Assembly (NCBI RefSeq): GCF_011397635.1
Contig: NC_064767.1
Location: forward strand, 20,696,537-20,760,536
Source of the DNA: Epinephelus fuscoguttatus
Taxonomy: Eukaryota > Chordata > Actinopteri > Perciformes > Serranidae
DNA: 64,000 nucleotides
Direction: 5' to 3'
How positions within the stretch are numbered: position 1 is the stretch's first letter; each line of letters starts with the position of its first letter. Below, piece after piece: positions 37,058 through 49,600 of the stretch. The notes beneath the pieces were generated by a model that did not search any database, had not been told where the DNA came from, and saw nothing but the letters and a program-made list of their open reading frames with translations. Position numbers and translations under genes: made by a program.

Positions 37058-37724
37058 CTGCTGCTGCTGTTGCTGATACTGCTGGAGGGCTGTATTGAGC
37101 TGAGACTATATATATTACAGAGAACATGGGAGGGATAGTGGTGAATCACAGTGAGGAACAATGTTACATGCGACTAAAGCAATAGGCATAGATTGTTGAG
37201 TGTGCTTAGGACTCCTGTCACTGTGACTGACCTGCTGTAGTGCTGCGGCGGCAGCTGCTGCAGCTTGCTGCTGCAAGGCAGCAGTTTGCTGAGACAGCTG
37301 ATAGTTTGCAGCAGACTGGTTGCTGAGAGAGGCTGCAGCCAAGGCTGACTGCTGAGAATAAACAGAGGGGGATGCTCCCAGAAGAGATGGCTGCTGCACA
37401 CCAAGAGCTAAAAAGACAGAAAATAAGGCACACAAATAAAACACACTGAACTTAGTCTAGAACAGGATCGGGAATATGGTGTGATGACAAAATTAAGTCA
37501 GAATCAAAAAGTTAATATAACCAAAAGAGCACAACATTAAATATTTGTGTAACCATGCACCCAGTAAGAGAGGAAACGAAACTGCTCAGAACTGCCATAC
37601 TGCCATACTCACAGTGCAAGCTATTGAGGTCAAGAGACTGTCCCGAGTGGCCTGGCTGAGACACCGCTGTGGCAGCAAATTGAGTCGCCCACGGCGGATT
37701 CTTCTGTCCCCCGAATTGGGCCAT
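20352..37724 (-). CDS. ccar1: Cell division cycle and apoptosis regulator 1 (CCAR1)
   Basis: CCAR1 is a nuclear coactivator for p53, nuclear receptors and beta-catenin and works with Mediator. The start MAQFGGQKNPPWATQF is diagnostic. Twenty-five coding exons give 1,254 residues (human 1,150). In transcript order they are 37613-37724, 37232-37407, 36971-37105, 36368-36400, 35632-35828, 35261-35387, 34611-34730, 32710-32902, 32391-32535, 32133-32288, 31797-32022, 30684-30797, 30191-30357, 29112-29322, 27840-27923, 27474-27662, 26165-26356, 25800-26036, 25579-25708, 25202-25290, 24206-24346, 23969-24089, 23635-23817, 22037-22242 and 20352-20432. All phases match. Domain order: Q/A-rich N terminus with 23 consecutive glutamines (about 107-129), S1-like (193-256), RS-rich segment (about 413-450), DBC1-like domain (about 465-665), SAP (733-765), LAIKA-type domain (about 815-885), acidic/lysine-rich linker, EF-hand-like segment (about 1018-1062) and C-terminal coiled coil. 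Oddities are two GC-AG introns (after 29112 and 25800) and a weak donor GTAACC after the exon at 34611-34730. Confidence 0.93.
20547..21079. mobile_element. MITE with TCCAGTTCAGACCAAAGATT termini (last ccar1 intron)
   Basis: The left end, TAAGTCCAGTTCAGACCAAA at about 20547, is mirrored by the right end, CTTTGGTCTGAACTGGACC at about 21058-21076. This gives terminal inverted repeats of about 24 bases around 0.5 kb. A related, inverted and truncated copy lies at about 24421-25095. No coding capacity; probably hAT-like, by inference. Confidence 0.7.
22389..22600. mobile_element. Probable teleost repeat starting CAGGGTTCCCACACATTTG
   Basis: CAGGGTTCCCACACATTTG followed by TTTTCCAGGACTTTTCAAGG matches the opening of a widespread fish repeat. 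The right boundary is unclear. Confidence 0.4.
22669..23020. mobile_element. MITE with CTTGGGTGGTAT / ATACTGCCCAAGCC ends
   Basis: The left end (CTTGGGTGGTATAACTGTAT) and the right end (ATACATACTGCCCAAGCC) form imperfect terminal inverted repeats of a common fish hAT-like MITE. It lies in the ccar1 intron between the exons at 23635 and 22242. Confidence 0.6.
23285..23647. repeat. Intragenic duplication, original copy (includes exon-intron junction)
   Basis: These 363 bases match 26418-26772 almost throughout, in the same orientation. The copy contains the last 13 bases of the coding exon at 23635-23817, its donor, and about 350 bases of the following intron. Because the coding exon depends on this sequence, this is the source copy. 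Confidence 0.9.
24421..25095. mobile_element. Truncated MITE related to 20547-21079, inverted
   Basis: The left end, AAGCCCAGCTCAGACCAAAG, resembles the terminus of the element at 20547. The segment ATGCAACTTTTCCCTGCGAC near 25045 is the reverse complement of the subterminal region of that element. The right terminal repeat is lost. Confidence 0.55.
25202..26356 (-). other. ccar1: ccar1 exons for LAIKA-type domain and acidic/lysine-rich linker
   Basis: The exon at 26165-26356 starts with a charged helix (EEERKRQEELERQRRERRY) and runs into ILPDEPTIIVHPNWAAKNGK. The exon at 25800-26036 continues with SLFAELFNEMLQRDFGYRIY and a Lys/Glu-rich stretch. The exons at 25579-25708 and 25202-25290 encode the EYDPMEAEDAEDDDDDD stretch and a KD/RS-rich stretch. 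The 25800 exon ends AAG/GCAAGC, a consensus GC donor with no usable GT nearby. Confidence 0.85.
26418..26772. repeat. Intragenic duplication, second copy inside another ccar1 intron
   Basis: These 355 bases are nearly identical to 23285-23647, about 3.1 kb away and in direct orientation. They lie in the intron between the exons at 27474-27662 and 26165-26356. On the minus strand the copy starts with GATGCCAAAATGG/GTATGATTT, the duplicated exon end plus functional-looking donor. No acceptor was copied, so it should not be an exon. Confidence 0.9.
27474..27923 (-). other. ccar1: ccar1 SAP domain exons
   Basis: The exon at 27840-27923 encodes an acidic run and STPTHWAKLDPKSMK. The exon at 27474-27662 encodes VNDLRKELDCRSLSSKGLK then SQLIARLTKQL, a textbook SAP helix-turn-helix for DNA/chromatin association, followed by a Glu-rich tail. 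The upstream junction is a GC-AG intron (donor CAG/GCACTG at 29112-29110). Confidence 0.9.
29112..32288 (-). other. ccar1: ccar1 exons for RS-rich segment and DBC1-like domain
   Basis: The exon at 32133-32288 encodes an RS/RD-rich stretch, then RRVVPRYTVQFSKFSLD. The exon at 31797-32022 encodes SCDMMELRRRYQSLYIPSDF and ends DANHTYSAK. The exons at 30684-30797, 30191-30357 and 29112-29322 continue through HKSCALAED, MAIGGHWSPSLDG, TAIRCCKALTGIDLSLCTQW and RYHRPEETHKGRTVPAH. This is the inactive-Nudix DBC1 fold shared by CCAR1 and CCAR2. Confidence 0.9.
33818..34494. mobile_element. Intact hAT-type non-autonomous element with 8-bp TSD
   Basis: The left terminus is TAGGGCTGCACGATATAT and the right terminus is ATATTGTGCAGCCCTA with a CCA before it. 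The flanks carry a perfect direct repeat GTTCCAAC at 33810-33817 and 34495-34502, the 8-bp target duplication that defines hAT insertions. The 677-bp interior has no transposase frame. It sits in the ccar1 intron between exons 34611-34730 and 32710-32902. Confidence 0.9.
34045..34083. repeat. (GT)n microsatellite inside the hAT element
   Basis: A GT dinucleotide run of about 35 bases within the hAT-type element. Confidence 0.9.
35261..35828 (-). other. ccar1: ccar1 S1-like domain exons
   Basis: The exon at 35632-35828 encodes TVSYPTPRSSHQQQTQ then RVFTGVVNKLHDTFGFVDED. The exon at 35261-35387 encodes SAVKGKTPQVGDRVLVEAVY and PFKWNAQRIQTLP. Together they form the S1-like OB fold of CCAR proteins, which is nearly invariant against the human protein. 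Confidence 0.92.
36971..37105 (-). other. ccar1: ccar1 polyglutamine exon
   Basis: This 45-codon exon has 23 consecutive glutamine codons (mixed CAG and CAA), flanked by SQLNTALQQY and PPQQQLYNVPHQ. The CAA interruptions make it less prone to slippage than a pure CAG run. The equivalent human region is Gln-rich but interrupted. On the plus strand the same bases give a spurious polyleucine frame. Confidence 0.85.
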
Positions 37725-38937
37725 GACTCACTCAGGTTAAGGGCAGTCTCTGTTCACCAGGCCGATGCTTGTCACTAAAAACAAAACGGATGAAAAGAGA
37801 ATTTTGTCATCATTTGTGCACCCAAACGAACCTCACACAAACAGTGAAATATCTCAGGCACCAGGTATCAAAGATAACACAACTCCATGTTGTACTAACT
37901 AGCTTGAACTGTGTCCACATACCTCAGTCCAAAATTATAACTATATGAATCACAAGCAGCTAATTTGGACTGCATATACCCTGTCACCTTTGACTTTGCA
38001 ATGCAGTAGGTTACACTGACAGACGTGTGTGCTGTTACAGCCAGTAAAGCAATAACTAGGTGTAAAACAACGTCCAATGTAGCATCAAAACTGGTTCAGA
38101 GGCAACGTTAAGGGGACAATGACATAACGTATTTACTTGAATATAAATATAAGGATACATAAGGTGCCTTAACAAGGCTAGCATGTTGTTAACACTGACT
38201 GGACAAGCCACTACCTTTAACTTCAGCTGGTCCCAACGGTTAGCGTACAATATCAAACCGTCACTCGACTAACGTTAACATAGAGGACTAAAATAAACCA
38301 TTTAAACTGATGACGTATGAGCTACTTCTGGAGGACAAATTACTCAAACGAAAGCACGAAATATCAAAACATAACGTTATGTTACCCTTGTTATCTGCAG
38401 TGCTCCGGAGATGTGTAACTGCTGACACAGCTCAACGGCTGTCTGGCTAACGTTAGCCACTGACAGAAGGTTAGAGCAAGCGGCTACCTGGCTAGCTAAC
38501 ATTTTACGACTATCTAACGTGCTAGTGCTGCTATTGTTGTGGTTAACAGCAGCTGACAACGCTTTTTCGAATACGTTATTAAGGTTCAGTCAACATTACT
38601 GAAACATAAATTGTTTTGTAAGGCAGATTCACCCTAGCAGCTGTGCGTGGCTAGCTAACACTTAGCATTTGGACGTTGTTAGCTTTGTTGCCAGATTAGC
38701 CTCGTGCTGGATTTGTTATCGAAAACGAGGCCTGAATTTACATTTCGCTGGCTCTACAGTTGGCACTGGATGGCCGATGTTTTAAAATCAGAAAAGCATA
38801 TGTTCTAGTAGCAGCAGCTCTCTTGCATGCATTTCATAATTGCACATTTAATGTTGCACATAAGAAACGTATAGGTTTTGATTAAAATATTGTCAACAAT
38901 GCTCACCGATGTCCCTTGCGCCGGCCGATGTAGACAT
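37725..38937 (-). other. ccar1: ccar1 5' UTR exons and first intron
   Basis: The coding start at 37724 is preceded by 43 bases of UTR (to 37767) after an acceptor GTGACAAG. A matching donor, ACATCG/GTGAGC, lies at 38907-38902, so exon 1 is non-coding and the first intron is 38906-37768. An ATG at 38937 opens a 14-codon upstream frame that would end in exon 2 at a TGA, if transcription starts above it. Confidence 0.55.
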
Positions 38938-38995
38938 AAAATGCGCATGCGCGGGTTGGACCGTCCAACTCATGCTCTCTGCAGCGCAGATAGAT
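38938..38995 (-). promoter_or_regulatory. ccar1 core promoter with NRF1-type palindrome
   Basis: TGCGCATGCGC at 38942-38952 is a strong match to the NRF1 binding palindrome, common in TATA-less housekeeping promoters. It lies immediately upstream of the inferred first exon of ccar1 in the CpG-rich patch 38920-38990. No TATA box is seen. Confidence 0.6.
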
Positions 38996-39000
38996 ACAAC

Positions 39001-39683
39001 TTTATTTGTTGAATAAATTATTACTGTCCCTGTGCTTTCAGACCATGACTAAAATCGCAGTTATTACTGCAAGAAAATAACAGCAATACTAATAAAAAAA
39101 GGAATCAAAAACAAAGATTTGCTTCAAACTGTGAACTTTGATACAGTGATACAGCGAATCTGAAGAATGCAGCACATACATAGCATACAGAGCTTAAAGG
39201 TGGTTACACAGCAAACCTACTTCCATTTGATGAATAATTATAGCCTAAATATTGTTTTATTTGTGAATGATGCATTAACAAGCAAAAAAAAAAACAAAAA
39301 ACCGCATGTGGTGGAAACAACTCATCACATCTTCATTCTGCTTGACCATAACCATTGTCAAAAACTCACACAGTATCTCCAACCTATGAAAATATTCTTT
39401 CAAAATATAAAATATTTATAAGAAATAAATACATAACAACAACATTTATAGCCTTCACAGCAGAACATTTAAACTGGCTAGAAGAACAACAGTATTTTCT
39501 GTGTACAGGTCTATGCCTGTATTCCATACAGTATGCACACAAAATAGCAGGTAATACTTTTCTCTTTTCATTCTTATTAATGTAGAATGATAATTAGTGG
39601 AAATTATGCATGGCTGTGTTTTTACACAGTGGAATATATTTGTCTTCCAACAAAATCCGTGAGTTTGTTGGTCAAGGATGTTT
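39001..39683 (-). other. nfu1: nfu1 probable 3' UTR
   Basis: The nfu1 stop is at 39684-39686. Downstream on the minus strand the sequence is AT-rich with several AATAAA candidates (TTTATT at about 39256 and 39001). If the lowest is used, the nfu1 transcript ends within about 60 bases of the ccar1 promoter. The actual end is not known. Confidence 0.35.
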
Positions 39684-44612
<4,929 letters not shown>

Positions 44613-44695
44613 TTTCTTTGTTTTGAAAATGAGGACCTCATGTGGTAGACAGCACACAGTCCTGACCAGAGGTTTGATTATGCATGTCTGATATG

Positions 44696-45317
44696 TACCT
44701 TTCTTTGGTTTATTTCCTCAGTGAAACAATGAAAATAAATATTGGTTATAAGAGAATAACATAAGAAAAATAAACGATAAAAGGAAATGTTCAGTAATAA
44801 TATTAAGATTACTTAAAAGTTAATTATTGTGTAGTAATAAACAGTCACTGAGGATACTGAACAATATGTTTTCTTCATTGTGTTCTCTTAGTAGGTTATA
44901 TCATATGCTCGTCTTTCCCCAGGTTGTTCTACAGCAGTGGTAAAACACATGGATTATTTACATAAGTAATTATGGTCTACTGAAGTACCACAGTTTAATC
45001 GTTGACTCCTCAATTACAAACACAACTCCTGTTTCTAATGTTGACATGCCTTTAGTTTATTTCCTCAGTGAAACAATCAAGATAATTAATTGGTTGTAAG
45101 GAACAAAAAATAGTAAAAAGACAGTAAACAGTAAATAAGAGTAAAATAGTTAATTGTTGTGCAGTCATTAAAAAAACTGATCATTAAGTGCCTTAACAGC
45201 TCTTCTTCATTTTATTCCCTTATGTAAAACCCCAAATTGTCCAAAGTTGTTTTTTTGTTGTTGCATATGAGATATTACTGCAGCGGTGGAACACATAGTC
45301 ACATCATTTACCTAAGT
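44696..45317. repeat. Diverged tandem duplication of about 270 bp
   Basis: Copy A at about 44696-44970 and copy B at about 45052-45317 share, in order, TTTATTTCCTCAGTGAAACA, a TTGGTTATAAG/TTGGTTGTAAG block, GTTAATTATTGTG/GTTAATTGTTGTG and GCAGTGGTAAAACACAT/GCGGTGGAACACAT. Identity is moderate, so the duplication is old. Confidence 0.6.
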
Positions 45318-45325
45318 GTGCTAAG

Positions 45326-45365
45326 ATGAGATAAGATAATCCTTTATTCGTCCCACAGTGGGAAA
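45326..45365 (-). mobile_element. Non-LTR retrotransposon 3' tail-like fragment
   Basis: AATCCTTTATTCGTCCCACA then GTGGG, read on the minus strand, is the 3' end phrase of a common fish LINE or SINE. Only the tail is recognisable. Confidence 0.4.
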
Positions 45366-45528
45366 ACTTTCAACGTTACAATGGAATCTGGAAAAAAATA
45401 CAAAGCAATATATAAGCACATGAAATAAGTAAACTGTACAAAGACAAAGAACAATATAATAAGCAAACAGTATAAAAACATGAAGCAGTATCATAAGGAA
45501 GCATTGAAAAGAAGCAGAATATATTTTA

Positions 45529-45603
45529 AGTGCTATGTCATAGGCAACTGGCAAAACGTGTACAAGAAACTCAAAGCAAGTCCAGTTGCCTATGATATAG
45601 CAT
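45529..45603. repeat. Short foldback hairpin
   Basis: The left arm GCTATGTCATAGGCAACTGG (about 45532-45551) and right arm CCAGTTGCCTATGATATAGC (about 45581-45600) are nearly perfect inverted repeats with a loop of about 30 bases. Confidence 0.75.
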
Positions 45604-46579
45604 TTAAGATTACCATGACATGGATGACTGAGAATTTTCAGCATGCAGAATATAATAAAGAGACAGAGACAGTCAGTCATAGTGGCAGCCTACTTTAGCA
45701 CCACAGTTGAATGATACTCAATTATAATAAAAGATCCCACATTTGTAATTTTACTGTATCATATGTAGGCTAGACATAAATAAACTTAATTGGCTAAGTA
45801 GCAAGCTGTCCAATAAATGCAGTGGAACAGGGATAGGAGTAGACAAGTAGTTTGCTTCTTCCTACTCCTTTTTCAACATGAAATGTTCATTTATGTTAAC
45901 TTATTAATTTCTTTATTTGTTATTTTTACATATGCACAGTATTTTATTTTATTATTTTATTTAAAATGTTCAACACAATACAATATTTACCTCCAAAATG
46001 TAGTGTAGTAGAGATATAAAGAGGTATGAAATAGTAATACTCAAGTATAAGTACCTCAAAACTGCACTTACTGGATCAGATGTTCAATCCACCACTGGAT
46101 GACAGGTAAAACAAAGCATGTCATTGAACATACAATGCATTCCTAAGAGCACTGTCACACAGAGATGCCGTTTTGTTCTGACATTTACCTTTAACCGTCA
46201 CATCCAGTGTCTGTACACACATCTTCACACGTTCTGTTTAAAGAGACTACACCTTGGAGTGTATATATAACAAATTCTACAGAGTACACAACTCAAAATT
46301 TGATATGTAGCATTAACCTGTTTGACATAAAACAAACATTGTGGCAACGTCTAGAAGGCCAACCCATGTTTCCCAACATTTGGTCTGTCATGGTGAGGTG
46401 GTGCTCCAAAGGAGTGGCAAAGAAAGAGACGCTCCCATAAAAGCAGAACTGTACTCTGGATAGTAGAAGACTATCACTCATTACATAGTGTGACTTTGTG
46501 CTGGAAGAACCTGAACTGCACTGACATCATACAGGGTTAGGACTTTGTTTTCTTGCTCTGTAGGTATGAGGCTGACTCC

Positions 46580-46618
46580 ATGAGGAATCTGCAAACCCCT
46601 GAGGAGGTCTACCATTGA
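46580..46618 (+). promoter_or_regulatory. Candidate uORF upstream of the TMEM150-like start
   Basis: ATG at 46580 opens a 12-codon frame ending in TGA at 46616-46618, 71 bases before the main ATG at 46690. A splice acceptor-like CTCTGTAG precedes it at 46556-46563, suggesting that a UTR exon starts at 46564. It matters only if this stretch is in the mRNA, which is inferred. Confidence 0.35.
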
Positions 46619-46689
46619 GTGGTTTTACGACACTTGGGCTTCAAGAACCCCTGCTCTGATTTGTGACTTCCCTTCTTCAAAACTCAGAC

Positions 46690-49600
46690 ATGGTGCTGTG
46701 GACTATCTTCCCCATTTCGCTCTCCCTGGTGTCCTTCATCGGAACATGGAGTGTGTAAGTTTCCCAGAAATTCACACTTCCTCTTCTGTTTTTACTCCCT
46801 AGTGATCCTTCATTTGTTTTTACAAGTACAGCCCTTATACTGCCTCTGCCTGTGTGCTGTCATGCAAATTGAACTTTTATATTAGTTTTATAACTTGTAA
46901 ACCATCTAAGTGAATACATCTGTTCATAGTTTGAAACGGTTTGTCCGTTGCTTCATGATAATGTAACTCCTCATTAGCACTTCTGACAACAACATATCTG
47001 GACTACTTTATAATCATCAAGATTAGTATTTGAAATGTATATTCTTGGCGGAGGGCATTAAGATTCCAATGATGATACTGATTATACTTGGCCTTGAACT
47101 AAAAGAGATGATAGAGCATTGTATTATATTTGGCAGACAGTCATTTCACATAGTTTTATTGAAACATCTTCAGTCTTTGTATGTGCTGTCTGCTAAAAGT
47201 CCACGTCAGAGCAGTCTGAGAAAACAATTGAGCACATGTTATGAAACAGCAGCCTTGGCAAATGCGGATGGGCTTGTCTGTGTGTCAAGAGGTGTGCACA
47301 CCAGACTTTGAGAAATACTAACAGACAAAATTGTTCGGGGAAAAACCTGTCAGTCCACTTCTTCTAAATCTATTTGTTATTCATGTTGATAATGTTCACG
47401 CTCTGTAGGCGTGCAGTGATGTTTTTTCCTCATTCTGCTTCGTGAACCACCGCCATGTGGAGTTATTTATGAGCACATTCTTTGGACTGTTGTCAGACAA
47501 ATTCTTTCTTTCCTATGTCAGAATAATCTGTGGTGGTTTATTGATCCATTTGGTGCTAATGATGAACTATCACTGGAGGACAGTGGGCTAAGTTAGTCAT
47601 CCTCTCTTCTAACAATGGTAGTTTACTGCCATGGTTTTATAGAGTTAGAAAACATATATTTAAATGTTCAGTGTGTAAGATTTAGGGGGATTTAGTGGTG
47701 TCTGGCAGTGAGGATTGCAGACTGCAAACAGCTGAAACGTCTTCCAGTTAGAATTCCTTCAGTAGTAATTGTTCAGGAGGTTTTTACAGGGAACTGGATA
47801 TTTCACTGCGGTCTGTTTCTTTCCAAATTAAACAAACCAGGGGTCTCATTTATAAACATTGCATCACACAAAACATGGCCTGAAAGAGGCATACGCCACT
47901 TCCACGCAAAAGTTGTGATCCTTAAAGACAGCCTTAATGGGAGAAACTTTGACACATGCTTACGAGCATTTTGGGCATGGTAAATTGGCGATGAAGATGG
48001 TTAGGGGGAAGCCTGATGGTAGAAACTGTCAAATATTTTTGGCTTTTGTCTGCGTACATTTTAAGTATGGATCCTATTCATTGTTTTATTAATGAGACCC
48101 CAGGTGATTACAGCACTGAATAAAGCAGTGTCACATCACAAATCAGTGTTCCTTTGACACTGTTTGGCATGTCGGCTGCTGACCACAATGTGTTAATGTG
48201 TGCTCACCTTCTCTGATAATTTAAGATCCAGACCTTTAGGAGGTTTTCACCGTGAGCCGAATTGTCCACAGAGGACTCTTCTTCCCTAAAACAAACAAAC
48301 CTACTGATTTTAAAATGGTAGAAACACTGAATAAAGCACTTTCATGTTACAAATCAGTGTTTTTCCGATGCTGCTCATCGCAGATGGGCTTCTAACTACA
48401 GTGGCTGATGCGAAAATGTGAAAATGCAAATACATGAATGACTCTTTCTAGAGCCAGTGTTTGGTTTGTCTGTTCTGGGCTGTACTGTGGATTCTAGGAA
48501 AACACAACAACTCTTATTTTCAAGTGATTATACACTAAAGAAAACAGACTCATTATGCTGTATTCCCTCTCTGCCAGTAAATCCCGCACACTGGACATTT
48601 AACTTCCCAGAAAGCCTCATAAATTGATTCATTCAACAGGCATGTGCTGTTTATGACTGGAGGTCTACCTTTACTCTGAAAACCTGGAACATTATGCTTT
48701 TTTTGATGCTGTATTACAACACACCAGTAATACAAAATACCATCCACTAGTCTGAATCTTAATTCCTGTCAAATCAAGGACGCTATAGAGCCCGAATATT
48801 AAAATGGTGTCACTATAGTTCTTCTTTTGTTTTATATTTCCAGATATGCCCTGGCCCGTGCCAACAATCATGTGTGCTCGCTCAGTGACTGGTGAGTTGT
48901 AGATATTATTATTATTGTAGATAGTTCACGATCAGCCTTTGGATGTGACATAGGCTCATTCATTTGTTTTCAGGGGGGTTGACCGCAGCTGCAATGGAAA
49001 TCAGACCACTGGATGTTGTTTTGCTCCCACTTTAAGGTGAGAATCCAGCCCATGTAATTTCCTGTTTTACTTATCCTTTCCACTGGAATCAAATAGTGAG
49101 ACACAATTAACTGAATGTGATGTGTGATTCCAGCTCAAGTGGATCCAGTGCGCCACAAAATTCGCTATTTACAGCCACAATCAATGCTGGATCCTTTCTC
49201 TGTGAGTTTACCTGCCTAACACATCATATATGGTGTCAGTGATAAGCGTTTTAACAGCTGTGATCTCCTCTTTAGTTCTGCTGTTCTGTATATTCCACCA
49301 TGCCCACATTATGGAGAGACACTCATGCCATTCCATGCTGAGCAAGGTTGCGCTGGTCTTTGGTGTTGTTGCAGCGCTGGGGGCATTTGCAGCTGGAAAC
49401 TGTCATGTAAGTACTGCACTTCCTGCTCAATATTTGAACAAGTTTAATTAACAGCTTTAGATTGCTCCCAAAGGACAAATATATGTGAGGGATATTCACC
49501 TCGCAATACAGTAAGCTGACCAGACTTCGTCATGTAATGTTAACAATAAAACCGAACAGCTTCGATGTGCACCTGTGCTGAAACAGCAAACAAAGGTGGG

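Larger units (their letters stand above)
44613..46563. other. Intergenic region between nfu1 and the TMEM150-like gene
   Basis: The two genes are transcribed away from each other from this roughly 2-kb interval. It holds a diverged tandem duplication (44696-45317), a LINE-type 3' tail (45326-45365), a short hairpin (45529-45603) and an AAGTAC-element fragment (about 45980-46100). No other gene is seen. Confidence 0.5.

Noticed and set aside
36923-37138. Plus-strand polyleucine frame
   Set aside because: It is the antisense of the ccar1 polyglutamine exon, which has correct splice sites and phase on the minus strand.
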